The notes under the pieces: generated by a model | Databases searched by the model: none | The model's input: the letters and a program-made list of their open reading frames with translations, nothing else | What the model was told of the DNA's origin: nothing | Shown here: positions 43,741-52,127 of the stretch, one piece after another | Position numbering within the stretch: position 1 is the first letter of the stretch | How the letters are laid out: each line of letters begins with the position of its first letter | From: Candidatus Onthenecus intestinigallinarum | Lineage (GTDB): Bacteria; Bacillota; Clostridia; Christensenellales; Aristaeellaceae | Reading direction: 5' to 3' | Length of the DNA stretch: 64,000 nucleotides | NCBI GenBank assembly: GCA_018713325.1 | Contig: DVFJ01000036.1 | Location: forward strand, 124,001-188,000 | Made by a program: the position numbers and the translations under genes

Positions 43741-45024
43741 TCACTTTTCGATGGGATTGGGCAGCACCTTGTTGAGCACGATGCCCAGCACGGCCGCCAG
43801 CGCGGTGCCGCTGAACGTGACCGCACCGAAGGAGACGCTCGCGCCGCCCAGGCCGAACACCAGCATGACCGCCACGATCAGCAGGTTGCGGGAGGCCTTG
43901 AAGTCCACCTGGTTTTCCACCAGCGTGCGCAGGCCGACCGCCGCGATCATGCCGAACAGCACGACCGACACGGCCCCCATCACCGGGCCGGGCAGCGTCT
44001 GCAGGATCGCGTCCAGCTTGCCCAGGAACGCCAGCAGGATCGCAAAGCACGCCGCGATCTCCAGCGTCACGGGGTTGTAGTTCTTCGTCGCGGCCAGCAC
44101 GCCGGTGTTTTCGCCATAGGTCGTGTTGGTCGGGCCGCCGAGGAAGCCGGCCAGCATCGTGGCCAGGCCGTCGCCCAGCAGCGTGCGGTCCAATCCAGGA
44201 TCCTTGACGAAGTCCTTGCCCACGACCGCTCCGTTGGCCGTGATGTCGCCGATGTGCTCAACAAACGTGACGATGGCAATCGGCGCAATCATGACGATGG
44301 CGCCCAGGCTGAACTTGGGCAGGAAGAGCTCGGGCATCTGGAAGAAGGAGGCCTCGCGCACGGCCGTGAAGTTGACGACGTTGATGCCGCAGGCCGTCAG
44401 CAGCGCGGAGAACGCATAGCCCACGAAGATGCCGAACAGGATGGGCACGAGCTTGAAGATGCCCTTCGCCCACAGCGTGATGCCGATGATCGTCGCAATT
44501 GTCACCACGGCGATCAGCCAGTTCCAGTTCGTGGACAGCTCGCCGATGGGGGTGGTGATGTTGGTCACCGCGGTGGGCGCCAGCATCATGCCGATGATGA
44601 CGATCATCGGGCCGGTGACGACCGGCGGGAAGAACGAGCGGATCTTGTCGGCGCCGAACACGCGCACCAGCAGCGCCAGGACGACATACAGCGCGCCGGC
44701 CACGACGACGCCGCCCGTCGCATAGGGCAGGCCGTTCTGGAAGTACTCCACGCTGCCGACGGCCGCGCCGTTGGAGTACTGCGTGGCGACCGCCTGGATG
44801 GCCGCGATGAACGCGAAGCTGGAGCCCAGGTACACCGGCACCTTGCGGCCGGTGATGAAGTGGAACAGCAGCGTGCCCAGGCCGGCGCACAGCAGCGCGG
44901 TCGACGGGCTCAGGCCTGTGAGCGCGGGCACGAGCACCGTCGCGCCGAACATCGCGAACACGTGCTGGATGCCCAGGATGAGCAGTTTCCCGACGGAATC
45001 CTTGCGAATCACCTGTGACGTCAT
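43741..45024 (-). CDS. pyrP: Uracil permease
   Basis: A 427-residue NCS2-family uracil:proton symporter with about 14 membrane segments. Diagnostic stretches are HVFAMFGATVLVPALTGLSPS, VYLGSSFAFIAAI, PIAIVTFVEHIGDI (with the conserved substrate-site Glu) and LAGFLGGPTNTTYGENTG. ATG 45024 follows GGAGGAC. It lies between pyrR and pyrB as in Bacillus. Confidence 0.95.
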   Translation of the reverse strand: MTSQVIRKDSVGKLLILGIQHVFAMFGATVLVPALTGLSPSTALLCAGLGTLLFHFITGRKVPVYLGSSFAFIAAIQAVATQYSNGAAVGSVEYFQNGLPYATGGVVVAGALYVVLALLVRVFGADKIRSFFPPVVTGPMIVIIGMMLAPTAVTNITTPIGELSTNWNWLIAVVTIATIIGITLWAKGIFKLVPILFGIFVGYAFSALLTACGINVVNFTAVREASFFQMPELFLPKFSLGAIVMIAPIAIVTFVEHIGDITANGAVVGKDFVKDPGLDRTLLGDGLATMLAGFLGGPTNTTYGENTGVLAATKNYNPVTLEIAACFAILLAFLGKLDAILQTLPGPVMGAVSVVLFGMIAAVGLRTLVENQVDFKASRNLLIVAVMLVFGLGGASVSFGAVTFSGTALAAVLGIVLNKVLPNPIEK

Positions 45025-45076
45025 GGAAAAAAGTCCTCCCTCTCCCTTTGTGTATGACAACCGGCGATGCCGGCAA

Positions 45077-45631
45077 TCAGCCTTGCGCGCGCTCCAGCAG
45101 GACGACCTCTTTGGCACCGTCAAACTCCGGCAGCCGCACGGCGACCATCTCGGTCTGCGCGGTGGGCAGGCTCTTGCCCACGTAGTCCGCGCGGATGGGC
45201 AGCTCGCGGTGTCCGCGGTCGATCATCACGGCCAGCTGAATGCGTCGCGGGCGGCCCATGTCGCACAGCGCGTCCATCGCGGCGCGCGCAGTGCGGCCGG
45301 TATAGAGCACGTCGTCGACCATGACGAGCGTCTTATTCTGGATGACAAAGGGCACGTCCGTGCCATTGAGCACCGGGTGCTCGCTGAGCAGCGACAGGTC
45401 GTCGCGGTAGAGCGTGATGTCCAGCACGCCCACGGGCACCTGCACGCCCTCAAAGCGCTCGATCACGCCGGCGAGCGCGCGGGCCAGCGGAACGCCGCGG
45501 CGCTGAATGCCGATGAGCGCGACGTCTTCCACGCCCTTGTTCTTCTCGATGATCTCGTGCGCGATGCGCGTAAGCGCGCGGTCGATGGCCGCGCCGTCCA
45601 TGATGTGGGCCTTTTCGCGAAATGCCTGCAC
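45077..45631 (-). CDS. pyrR: PyrR bifunctional attenuator/uracil phosphoribosyltransferase
   Basis: A 184-residue UMP-dependent RNA-binding regulator with uracil phosphoribosyltransferase activity. The PRPP motif is [44 protein letters not shown] and [13 protein letters not shown] are characteristic. The start is GTG 45631, placed five bases after GGGAGGAG; the ATG further up overlaps that site. It binds the leader described at 45670-45786 and represses its own operon. Confidence 0.95.
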   Translation of the reverse strand: MQAFREKAHIMDGAAIDRALTRIAHEIIEKNKGVEDVALIGIQRRGVPLARALAGVIERFEGVQVPVGVLDITLYRDDLSLLSEHPVLNGTDVPFVIQNKTLVMVDDVLYTGRTARAAMDALCDMGRPRRIQLAVMIDRGHRELPIRADYVGKSLPTAQTEMVAVRLPEFDGAKEVVLLERAQG

Positions 45632-45669
45632 GAAAACTCCTCCCATTCGCTTCGTCGCCGATCGGACGC

Positions 45670-45786
45670 AAAAAAGCCTTGCCCCGGCTGGCAGGGCAAG
45701 GCATTGCTGTGCGGCACAAATTCCAACCTTACCAGCCTCACGGGACCGATTTAAAGGCGTCCTTCGTCTTGATCTGCGTTATTATA
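45670..45786 (-). promoter_or_regulatory. pyr operon leader: promoter, PyrR-binding loop and attenuator
   Basis: On the minus strand: -10 TATAAT (45781-45786; the -35 is weak), then TCGGTCCCGTGAGGCTGGT (45731-45749), which matches the PyrR-binding anti-antiterminator loop, then a terminator GCCTTGCCC/GGGCAAGGC (45676-45702) followed by six T's. UMP-bound PyrR should favour termination. Confidence 0.93.
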
Positions 45787-45862
45787 GCATAATGCGCGCC
45801 CGAAAGCTATAACCTTTACGCGGAATTTTTGTTTTTTTCGCAGGCATGGAATGGATATGGAA

Positions 45863-45892
45863 AAGGTGAGGAAACGGTTGTTTCCCCACCTT
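45863..45892 (-). terminator. Terminator after the 54-residue gene
   Basis: AAGGTGGGGAAAC and GTTTCCTCACCTT form a 13-bp stem with one mismatch and a 4-base loop, followed by TTCC on the minus strand. Confidence 0.7.
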
Positions 45893-45897
45893 CCGGT

Positions 45898-46062
45898 CTA
45901 CAGGTCGTCCGCGTCCTGCACGGGCTGGCTGTCCTCCTCCTCCAGCGGCGTGCCGGTATAGCTGCCCTGCACGTCGGAGGGAATCTTCGGCTCCTGATCT
46001 GCGCGTTCGTCGCGTCCCTTGCGCTGCCAGGTGCGGATCGTCCGGGGCAATTTGCGCTTCAT
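45898..46062 (-). CDS. 54-residue charged protein of unknown function
   Basis: A short gene with an AAGGAG site nine to ten bases before ATG 46062 and its own downstream terminator. The protein begins basic (MKRKLPRTIRTWQRKGRDER) and ends acidic, with the motif DVQGSYTGTP and the tail QPVQDADDL. I recall similar GSYTG-containing small proteins in Clostridia but cannot assign a function. Composition and codon use match the neighbours. It lies downstream of the CNNM/CorC gene on the same strand. Confidence 0.7.
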   Translation of the reverse strand: MKRKLPRTIRTWQRKGRDERADQEPKIPSDVQGSYTGTPLEEEDSQPVQDADDL

Positions 46063-46129
46063 GCTTGCATCGCTCCTTCACAGATGGTGATGGCTTAGTA
46101 TGTGCAGGCGCGCGCAATTTACCCTCGGA

Positions 46130-47482
46130 TCACTCGGCGGAGCGCTTCTCTTCCTCCTCCGGCTTTTCCTCCTGCGGAATCTTCTCGACCAGCGCCCAGC
46201 AGATCTTGCGGTTGCGCACCGATTCCACCTGCACGCGCAGGCCAAAGATTTCCACCGTCACCGTCGATCCGTCCTCCGGCACAGTGGGCAGGCAACTGAG
46301 GATCATGCCGGCCACAGTGTCATAGTCGAGGTCCTCCGGCAGCGTGATGTCCAGCGCATCCGCCAGCTCCTCGACGTGCAGGCTACCCGACACGCGCCAA
46401 ACGCCCTCGCGGATCTCGTTGATCTCCTTGGGCTCCTCCGGGTCAAATTCGTCGTAGATGTTGCCGACGATCTCCTCCAGCAGGTCCTCGATGGTCACGA
46501 TGCCAGCCGTTCCGCCGTATTCGTCGACCACGATGGCCAGGTGCTGCTTGCGCGACTGCATGTCCTTGAACAGCTGATCCGCATGCACGCTCTCCGGCAC
46601 GAAGTAGGCCGGGCGCAGCAGGGCGGACATGGGCTTCTTGTTCTTCTGTTGCAGGTTGATCAGGAAGTCGCGCGCATTGAGGATGCCGCGCACGTGGTTG
46701 ATGTCCTTTTCGTAGACGGGGTAACGGCTCAGGCCCGTGCGGCGGATGGTCTCCAGGATGTTCTCTTCGCTCTCGTCCATGCGGAAGGCCGTCACGTCCG
46801 GCTCCGGCGTCATGGCCTCGCTGGCGACCAGGTCGCCAAAGTCAAACACGTTCTCGATCCATTCCTGTTCGTCCTGCGCGATGGCGCCCTGCGCGCCGCT
46901 GTTTTCCACCATGAGCCGGATGTCCTCTTCGCTTGCGGTGTCGTCGTCGGCCTCGGTCTTCATGCCCAGCAGGCGCAGCGTGCCGTTGGTCGTCACGTTG
47001 AGCAGCGCAATGATCGGCGCGAAGATCGTGCCGATGACGCGCATGACGCTCAGCGCCATCTTGGCGATCACCAGCGGCTTTTGCATGGCGATGCGCTTGG
47101 GCACCATCTCGCCAAACGCGATGGAGAAGAACGAAATGATGACCGTCACGATGACCATCGATATGACGGACAGCGCCTGTACGGGCAGCGGGACCTTCAG
47201 CACATCGGTAAAGAAGGAGACCAGGTAGCCCGAAAAGTTCTCGGCGCCAAACGCCGCGCTCAAAAAGCCAGACAGCGTGATGGCCACCTGGATGCCGGAG
47301 AGAAAGCGGTTCGGATTTTCAACCAGCTTGAGCAGGGCAGGCGCGCTCTTGTCCCCCTCTTCCGCCAGCTTGTTGAGCTTGACGGTGTTCAGGGACAAAA
47401 AGGCGATCTCCGAGCCTGCGAAAAACGCGTTGAGCAGAATAAAGACGACTTGCAGCAAAATTTGGGATGTCAGACTGTCCAC
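46130..47482 (-). CDS. CNNM/CorC-type transporter (hemolysin family protein)
   Basis: A 450-residue membrane protein. A DUF21/CNNM membrane domain (residues 1-~195, FFAGSEIAFLSLNTVKLN, FGEMVPKRIAMQKP) is followed by a CBS pair (MTPEPDVTAFRMDESEENI..., VVDEYGGTAGIVTIEDLLEEIVG) and a CorC/HlyC C-terminal domain. Relatives include Mg2+ exporters such as MpfA and cobalt/magnesium resistance proteins. The ribosome site AAAGGAG is good. The gene is preceded by a leader peptide ORF and a strong terminator, which suggests attenuation. Confidence 0.9.
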   Translation of the reverse strand: MDSLTSQILLQVVFILLNAFFAGSEIAFLSLNTVKLNKLAEEGDKSAPALLKLVENPNRFLSGIQVAITLSGFLSAAFGAENFSGYLVSFFTDVLKVPLPVQALSVISMVIVTVIISFFSIAFGEMVPKRIAMQKPLVIAKMALSVMRVIGTIFAPIIALLNVTTNGTLRLLGMKTEADDDTASEEDIRLMVENSGAQGAIAQDEQEWIENVFDFGDLVASEAMTPEPDVTAFRMDESEENILETIRRTGLSRYPVYEKDINHVRGILNARDFLINLQQKNKKPMSALLRPAYFVPESVHADQLFKDMQSRKQHLAIVVDEYGGTAGIVTIEDLLEEIVGNIYDEFDPEEPKEINEIREGVWRVSGSLHVEELADALDITLPEDLDYDTVAGMILSCLPTVPEDGSTVTVEIFGLRVQVESVRNRKICWALVEKIPQEEKPEEEEKRSAE

Positions 47483-47554
47483 AAAAGCGCACTCCTTTTA
47501 TTGACGGTAATCGTTCGGCCTGTGCAAGTGTGGCGCCAGCGATCTTGGAAATTC

Positions 47555-47597
47555 CAAAAAGGCATGGCCCCACCTGATCACAGATGAGACTATGCCT
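47555..47597 (-). terminator. Strong terminator in the leader of the CNNM/CorC gene
   Basis: Minus strand AAGGCATAGTCTCATCTG (47597-47580) pairs with CAGGTGGGGCCATGCCTT, 17 of 18 positions including G-T pairs, loop TGAT, followed by TTT. It lies after the promoter and leader ORF and before the transporter, so most transcripts should end here unless it is overridden. Confidence 0.85.
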
Positions 47598-47601
47598 TGT
47601 T

Positions 47602-47655
47602 CTATGATGCAATATCAGCCCGTCTTCGTTCAGGGCCTGCGGCGTCGGCGTCCAT
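47602..47655 (-). CDS. 17-residue leader peptide upstream of the CNNM/CorC gene
   Basis: AAAGGAG (47666-47672) sits ten bases before ATG 47655. The peptide is MDADAAGPERRRADIAS and stops with TAG at 47602, four bases before the terminator stem begins. Its acidic N-terminus, proline and Arg run recall the 17-codon Mg2+-sensing MgtL leader of enterobacteria. No other role is visible. Inferred to be a regulatory leader; translation is untested. Confidence 0.6.
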   Translation of the reverse strand: MDADAAGPERRRADIAS

Positions 47656-47700
47656 GCGTCGTGTACTCCTTTCCACAACAATGCAATTATACACTTTTTT

Positions 47701-47729
47701 ATTATACGAAATCGCCGCAAATATGTCAA
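47701..47729 (-). promoter_or_regulatory. Perfect-consensus promoter for leader peptide and CNNM/CorC gene
   Basis: Minus strand TTGACA (47724-47729), 17 bases, TATAAT (47701-47706). A second TATAAT lies at 47686-47691. The -35 hexamer overlaps the end of the sugar transferase gene. Confidence 0.85.
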
Positions 47730-49129
47730 GGATTCTCTGCGGATTTTGGGGAAGGACCGTCCTTTTCCTTCGCCGGCCCGTCGCCAAACGCCTCCGTGCT
47801 GTCGGACTTGAAGAACACCGTCAGCGTGCGCAGCAGGAGCTTGACGTCCAGCCACGCGCTGTAGCGCTCGATGTAGAGCATATCCAGGATCATCTTGTCG
47901 CGCGGAGAGGTGTTGTACTTGCCCTCGATCTGCGCATAGCCCGTCAGACCCGCCTTCACCTTCAGCCGGTAGGAAAACTCCGGAAGTTCGCGGGTATACT
48001 GCATCACATTCTCCAGCATCTCCGGCCGCGGACCCACAAGGCTCATGTCGCCCTTGAGGATGTTGAACAGTTGCGGCAACTCGTCCAGCCTGCACCGGCG
48101 CAGCACGCGGCCCACGGGCGTGATGCGGTCGTCGTCCTTCGTGGCGGAGTGCTGGAGGCCCTCTCCGCCATGGGGACGCATCGTCCGGAATTTATAGATC
48201 TCAAATACCCGCCCCGCACGCGTCGCCCGTTTCTGCCGGTAGATGACCGGCCCCCTATCGCCGCACTTGATGGCCAGGGCGCACAGCAACATCAGCGGGC
48301 TGAGCAGCACGACTGCGGGGAGCGAGACGGCGATGTCCATCGCCCGCTTGACAAACCGCTGCTCGATGGACAGCCCGCTGCTCTCCATATCCAGAAAGGG
48401 CAGGTCGTCCAGAATGACGTGCTCCGCACCATAGGTGATGGCGTCCGCAAGGTCCATGCGGGCGTATACGTTCTTGCCCATCGCATAGGCGCGCTCCGTC
48501 AGACGCGTGCGCTCAGCGACGGGCAGTCCGCACAGAAAGACCGTGTCGCAGGCAACAAGCGCCGCATCCAACTCCGGATCGTTCAGACCGCAGATGCGCC
48601 CAACCGCGTATTGCAGCGGCAAGCGCTCGATCTTTCGCGCGATTTCTGGCGCCTCATCGACGTCTCTGGCGACGAGCAGACAGGCCTGCGGCGCATGGAA
48701 CCGAAAGTAAATCCTGTTGGCTGCGCGCACAAACAGCACGATCAGCACGACCTGCACGATGAACGCGCGCAGCAGCAGCCAGATGTCCGGCCCAAAGAGC
48801 ACCAGGTGATCGTTGCGCGCCGCGTTGACGTTCATGATCTGCAGCTGCAGGTACGTCATCGCGTCCGTCATCGCCGTGGCCAGCGACAGCGAGATGATGA
48901 TCGGCTTGCTCTTCTGCCGGCCCACGGCAAAGCCGCCGTACACAGAGAGCATCGCCAAGCCAAATGCAAAGAACATCAGCAGCGATACGGCCGCCGTACG
49001 CGACAGGAGCATGATCTGCGGGTTGTTCTTCTCCATGTGCAGGAAAAATGTCCCGCACAGAAGCAGGTACAGCAAAGCCTTCATCGCCAGCACCGCCAGC
49101 TCCGAAAGCAGCCGTTCGTCCTTCCTCAT
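47726..49129 (-). CDS. Polyprenyl-phosphate sugar-1-phosphate transferase
   Basis: A 467-residue initiating glycosyltransferase for exopolysaccharide or capsule. Four N-terminal membrane segments and a Rossmann-like middle domain are followed by the bacterial sugar transferase domain: KRAMDIAVSLPAVVLLSPLML, VIYRQKRATRAGRVFEIYKFRTM, RLDELPQLFNILKGDMSLVGPRPE and YAQIEGKYNTS. It transfers a sugar 1-phosphate onto undecaprenyl phosphate at the membrane. No other glycan genes are adjacent; GtrA/LCP and an O-antigen-ligase-like gene lie elsewhere in the window. Confidence 0.92.
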   Translation of the reverse strand: MRKDERLLSELAVLAMKALLYLLLCGTFFLHMEKNNPQIMLLSRTAAVSLLMFFAFGLAMLSVYGGFAVGRQKSKPIIISLSLATAMTDAMTYLQLQIMNVNAARNDHLVLFGPDIWLLLRAFIVQVVLIVLFVRAANRIYFRFHAPQACLLVARDVDEAPEIARKIERLPLQYAVGRICGLNDPELDAALVACDTVFLCGLPVAERTRLTERAYAMGKNVYARMDLADAITYGAEHVILDDLPFLDMESSGLSIEQRFVKRAMDIAVSLPAVVLLSPLMLLCALAIKCGDRGPVIYRQKRATRAGRVFEIYKFRTMRPHGGEGLQHSATKDDDRITPVGRVLRRCRLDELPQLFNILKGDMSLVGPRPEMLENVMQYTRELPEFSYRLKVKAGLTGYAQIEGKYNTSPRDKMILDMLYIERYSAWLDVKLLLRTLTVFFKSDSTEAFGDGPAKEKDGPSPKSAENP

Positions 49130-49178
49130 CTGTTCATTCCGCCTTTTCAGGTGATCGGGGCCAGGCCCGCCTCAGAAA

Positions 49179-49207
49179 ATAGTAAAGCGAAGCGTGCGCG
49201 TTGTCAA
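49179..49207 (-). promoter_or_regulatory. Promoter for the sugar transferase gene
   Basis: Minus strand TTGACA (49202-49207), 17 bases, TACTAT (49179-49184). The -35 overlaps the LysR gene stop codon. Confidence 0.75.
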
Positions 49208-50091
49208 CGCTCTTTTTCGCCCCACTGCTCGCATAGCCGCATGAATGTGCACAGCGGAGGCGTCAGGTATTTGTCCTTGTGGTAACACAGACTGAAGCTC
49301 CGCTCGAAGTGCGCGTCCTCCACCTCGATCTCGCGCAGCGTTCCGCGGGCGATGTCCTGTTCGACCAACCTGCGCGAGATGACCGTCAGCCCCAGCCCTT
49401 CACGCGCCGCTGCGACGATGGACTGCGCGCTCACGCACGTCCATCGCTCACGGATATCGATCCCCTGCGCATCCAGCGCCTGCTCAAACAGCGCGCGCGT
49501 GCCGCTGCCCTGTTCGCGCAGCAGAAACGGCAGGCCCGCCAGGTCGCGAAGGGCTACGCGCGACCGCCCCTGCAGGGCGCCGTTTGGCGCCTCCACGAGC
49601 ACCAGCCGGTCGCGCATCACGGGACGTGATACGATCTCCGGCCGCTTGATGCTGCCCTCCACCAGGGCCATGTCCAGCTCGCTGTGCAGGAGCCGCGCCT
49701 CGATGTCGGAGGAATTCTCCACCTGCACCTGGCAGTCCACGCCGGGGCAGGCGTCCGTCAGCGCGCGCACGAGCCCGCTCATGACGCATACGCCCACGGT
49801 GACGCTCGCCCCAAGACACACGCGCAGGCTATCCGCGCCGCTGCGCATGACCGCCTCCATGTCCTCGCTCAGCGAGAGCATCCGCCGCGCATAGCCCGCC
49901 AGCCGCTCGCCGGCCGGCGTAATGACCAGCCTGCGACCGATCCGTTCAAACAGCAGCGCGCCATAGTGTGCCTCCAGCTCTGCGACGGCGCCGCTGACCG
50001 AGGGCTGCGCGATGTACAGCGCGCGCGCAGCGCCGCTCATGCTTCCGCTGTCCACGACCGCCAGGAAGACGCGCAGGTGGCGAAGCGTCAT
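49204..50091 (-). CDS. LysR family transcriptional regulator
   Basis: A 295-residue regulator: N-terminal winged helix-turn-helix (LRHLRVFLAVVDSGSMSGAARALYIAQPSVSGAVAELE, from residue 3) and a substrate-binding effector domain. It is divergent from an iron/cobalamin-type ABC importer, which LysR proteins in this position often control. The effector is unknown. Direct repeats in front of its start are a candidate operator. Confidence 0.9.
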   Translation of the reverse strand: MTLRHLRVFLAVVDSGSMSGAARALYIAQPSVSGAVAELEAHYGALLFERIGRRLVITPAGERLAGYARRMLSLSEDMEAVMRSGADSLRVCLGASVTVGVCVMSGLVRALTDACPGVDCQVQVENSSDIEARLLHSELDMALVEGSIKRPEIVSRPVMRDRLVLVEAPNGALQGRSRVALRDLAGLPFLLREQGSGTRALFEQALDAQGIDIRERWTCVSAQSIVAAAREGLGLTVISRRLVEQDIARGTLREIEVEDAHFERSFSLCYHKDKYLTPPLCTFMRLCEQWGEKER

Positions 50092-50102
50092 GTTGAATTC
50101 CC

Positions 50103-50123
50103 CGCTTTCATGGGCGCTTTCAT
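50103..50123. repeat. Direct repeats in the LysR/ABC divergent region
   Basis: CGCTTTCAT occurs at 50103-50111 and 50115-50123, 12 bases apart, between the LysR start and the ABC promoter. Tandem sites one helical turn apart suit a regulator operator. Inference only. Confidence 0.4.
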
Positions 50124-50159
50124 AGGCGTTTCCCTATTCATTCTCCTTCATTTTATTAT

Positions 50160-50188
50160 TTTACAGCCGCACCGTCAAGCGGTATAAT
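50160..50188 (+). promoter_or_regulatory. Promoter for the FecCD-type ABC operon
   Basis: TTTACA (50160-50165), 17 bases, TATAAT (50183-50188). Confidence 0.75.
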
Positions 50189-50230
50189 GAGTCGTACGCG
50201 TCCCAAGTTCATCGACAAAGGAGTTTCTCT

Positions 50231-51151
50231 ATGCGAAGCCGACCGATTTGCGCCCTGCTTGTCCTGCTCGCGCTGTTTCCGCTCCGTCCATTCGCCGCGC
50301 TGGCCGACGTCTCCTTTCAGGATGCCTGCGGCCATACGCTCTCCTTTGCCTCCACGCCCAGCCGTGTGGTTTCCCTCTACGGTTCCTTTGCCGAGGCCTG
50401 GCTGCTCGCGGGCGGCGAGCTCGTGGGCGTCACGCAGGATGCCCTCACCGAACGCGGCCTGTCGCTGGGCGAACAGGTGCAGATCGTCGGCACCGTCAAA
50501 GAGCCCAACCTGGAGGCCGTCATCGCGCTCGATCCGGACTTTGTCGTGCTCTCTGCGGACATCGCCTCCCACGCTCCGGCTGCGGAGCTGCTTCGGCAGA
50601 TGGGTATCCCCTGCGCGCTATTTCGCGTCGACACGTTCGACGACTATCTGGAGATGTTCGCGGTCTTCTGCGAGCTGACCGGCCGCGAGGACTGCTATGC
50701 GCAGTACGGCGAAGCGGTCGCCGCGCAGATCGACGCAGTGCGTGCGGCCGTCCAAGACATGCCCGCAAGGCGCGTGCTGCTGCTGCGCGCCTACTCCAGC
50801 GGCGTCAAGGCCAAGAGGGCAGACAACCTTGCCGGGGCGATCCTGCAGGATCTGGGGTGTGACAACATCGCAGACCGAAACGAACATCTGCTCGAAGAGC
50901 TGAGCCTGGAGGCCATCGTCTCGGAGGATCCGGAGTTCATCTTCGTCACCGTCATGGGCTCGGACGAGGACGCAGCGCTCGCGTTCCTGGACGAGCGCTT
51001 CGGCGCAGATCCCGCCTGGCAGGGGTTGACCGCCGTGCGGGAGGGCCGGCTGCTGCTGTTGCCCAAGGAGTTGTTCCACTATAAGCCAAACGCCCGTTGG
51101 GGGGAGAGCTATGCCTATCTGGCCGAAATCCTGTTCCCGGAGTGTCTCTAA
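50231..51151 (+). CDS. ABC substrate-binding protein, iron/cobalamin (BtuF/FhuD) type
   Basis: A 306-residue class III (helical-backbone) binding protein for iron-siderophore, haem or corrinoid. It has a signal peptide ending ALA-D, then VVSLYGSFAEAWLLAGGELVGV, PNLEAVIALDPDFVVLS and GILL-type C-terminal lobe features. There is no lipobox Cys, unusual for this role in a one-membrane cell. AAAGGAG precedes ATG 50231. It overlaps the permease gene by 41 bases. The ligand cannot be told from the sequence. Confidence 0.88.
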   Translation: MRSRPICALLVLLALFPLRPFAALADVSFQDACGHTLSFASTPSRVVSLYGSFAEAWLLAGGELVGVTQDALTERGLSLGEQVQIVGTVKEPNLEAVIALDPDFVVLSADIASHAPAAELLRQMGIPCALFRVDTFDDYLEMFAVFCELTGREDCYAQYGEAVAAQIDAVRAAVQDMPARRVLLLRAYSSGVKAKRADNLAGAILQDLGCDNIADRNEHLLEELSLEAIVSEDPEFIFVTVMGSDEDAALAFLDERFGADPAWQGLTAVREGRLLLLPKELFHYKPNARWGESYAYLAEILFPECL

Positions 51152-52127
51152 GGCGATGGGCGCGCTGCTGGCGCTGCTCGCCGTGCTCTGCGTCATCAGC
51201 CTCGGCCTGGGCGCAAGCGGCGCCGGGCTCCTCGAGGCGTTCTCGGATGTGCTGCGCGGACGGACCGAAACGCCCGCCGCGCGCATTCTGCTCTACATCC
51301 GTCTGCCGCGCGTCGCGTGCGCGCTGCTCGCGGGGGCGGCCCTATCCGCCAGCGGCGTGCTGATCCAGGCGGTGCTGGACAACCCGCTCGCCGGGCCGAA
51401 CGTCATCGGCGTGAACGCGGGCGCCGGCTTTTCAACGCTGCTGCTTGCCTGTCTCTTCCCCACGGCGTTTCAGCTCATGCCGGCGGCTGCGTTCCTCGGC
51501 GCGCTCGTGGCGTCGCTGGCGGTCTTTACGCTGGCCGACCGCATGGGTGCGTCACGCATGACGGTCGTGCTCTCCGGCGTGGCGCTCTCCAGCATCCTGT
51601 CCGCCGGCATCGATACGCTCACCACACTCTTCCCCGAGTCCACGCTGGGCATGAGCGGATTCATGATCGGCGGTTTTGCCGGCGCGACGCCCGCGCGCAT
51701 CTGGAGCGCGGCCATCTACATCCTGCCGGCGCTTGCGCTGGCGCTGCTGCTCTCCCGCGCGCTGGACGTGCTGCAGCTGGGCGACGAGGTCGCCGCCAGT
51801 CTGGGCATGCGCGTGCGGCGCATGCGCTTCCTCCTGCTGGCGCTCTCTTCCCTGCTGGCCGGAGCCGCCGTCAGCTTCTCCGGCCTGCTCGGCTTTGTCG
51901 GGCTGATCGTGCCGCATGCCGTCCGGCGCTTCACCGGCGGTGAGCATCGCGCGCTCATGCCGCTGTCGATCGTGTGCGGAGCGATCTTTGTGCTCGTGTG
52001 CGACACGGCGAGCCGCACGCTCTTTCAGCCCTATGAGCTGCCCGTCGGCATCCTGATGTCCTTCATCGGCGGCCCGTTTTTCCTCATGCTGCTGCTGCAG
52101 CAGAAAAGGGGGCGACTGCATGATTGA
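51111..52127 (+). CDS. FecCD-family ABC permease
   Basis: A 338-residue permease with about ten membrane segments of the FecCD/BtuC family. Signatures are RLPRVACALLAGAALSASGVLIQAVLDNPLAGPNVIGVNAGAG and FVGLIVPHAVRRFTGGEHR, the latter contacting the ATPase. GGGGGAG precedes ATG 51111, which lies inside the end of the binding protein gene; a start at the internal MGALLAL is the alternative. Confidence 0.92.
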   Translation: MPIWPKSCSRSVSKAMGALLALLAVLCVISLGLGASGAGLLEAFSDVLRGRTETPAARILLYIRLPRVACALLAGAALSASGVLIQAVLDNPLAGPNVIGVNAGAGFSTLLLACLFPTAFQLMPAAAFLGALVASLAVFTLADRMGASRMTVVLSGVALSSILSAGIDTLTTLFPESTLGMSGFMIGGFAGATPARIWSAAIYILPALALALLLSRALDVLQLGDEVAASLGMRVRRMRFLLLALSSLLAGAAVSFSGLLGFVGLIVPHAVRRFTGGEHRALMPLSIVCGAIFVLVCDTASRTLFQPYELPVGILMSFIGGPFFLMLLLQQKRGRLHD

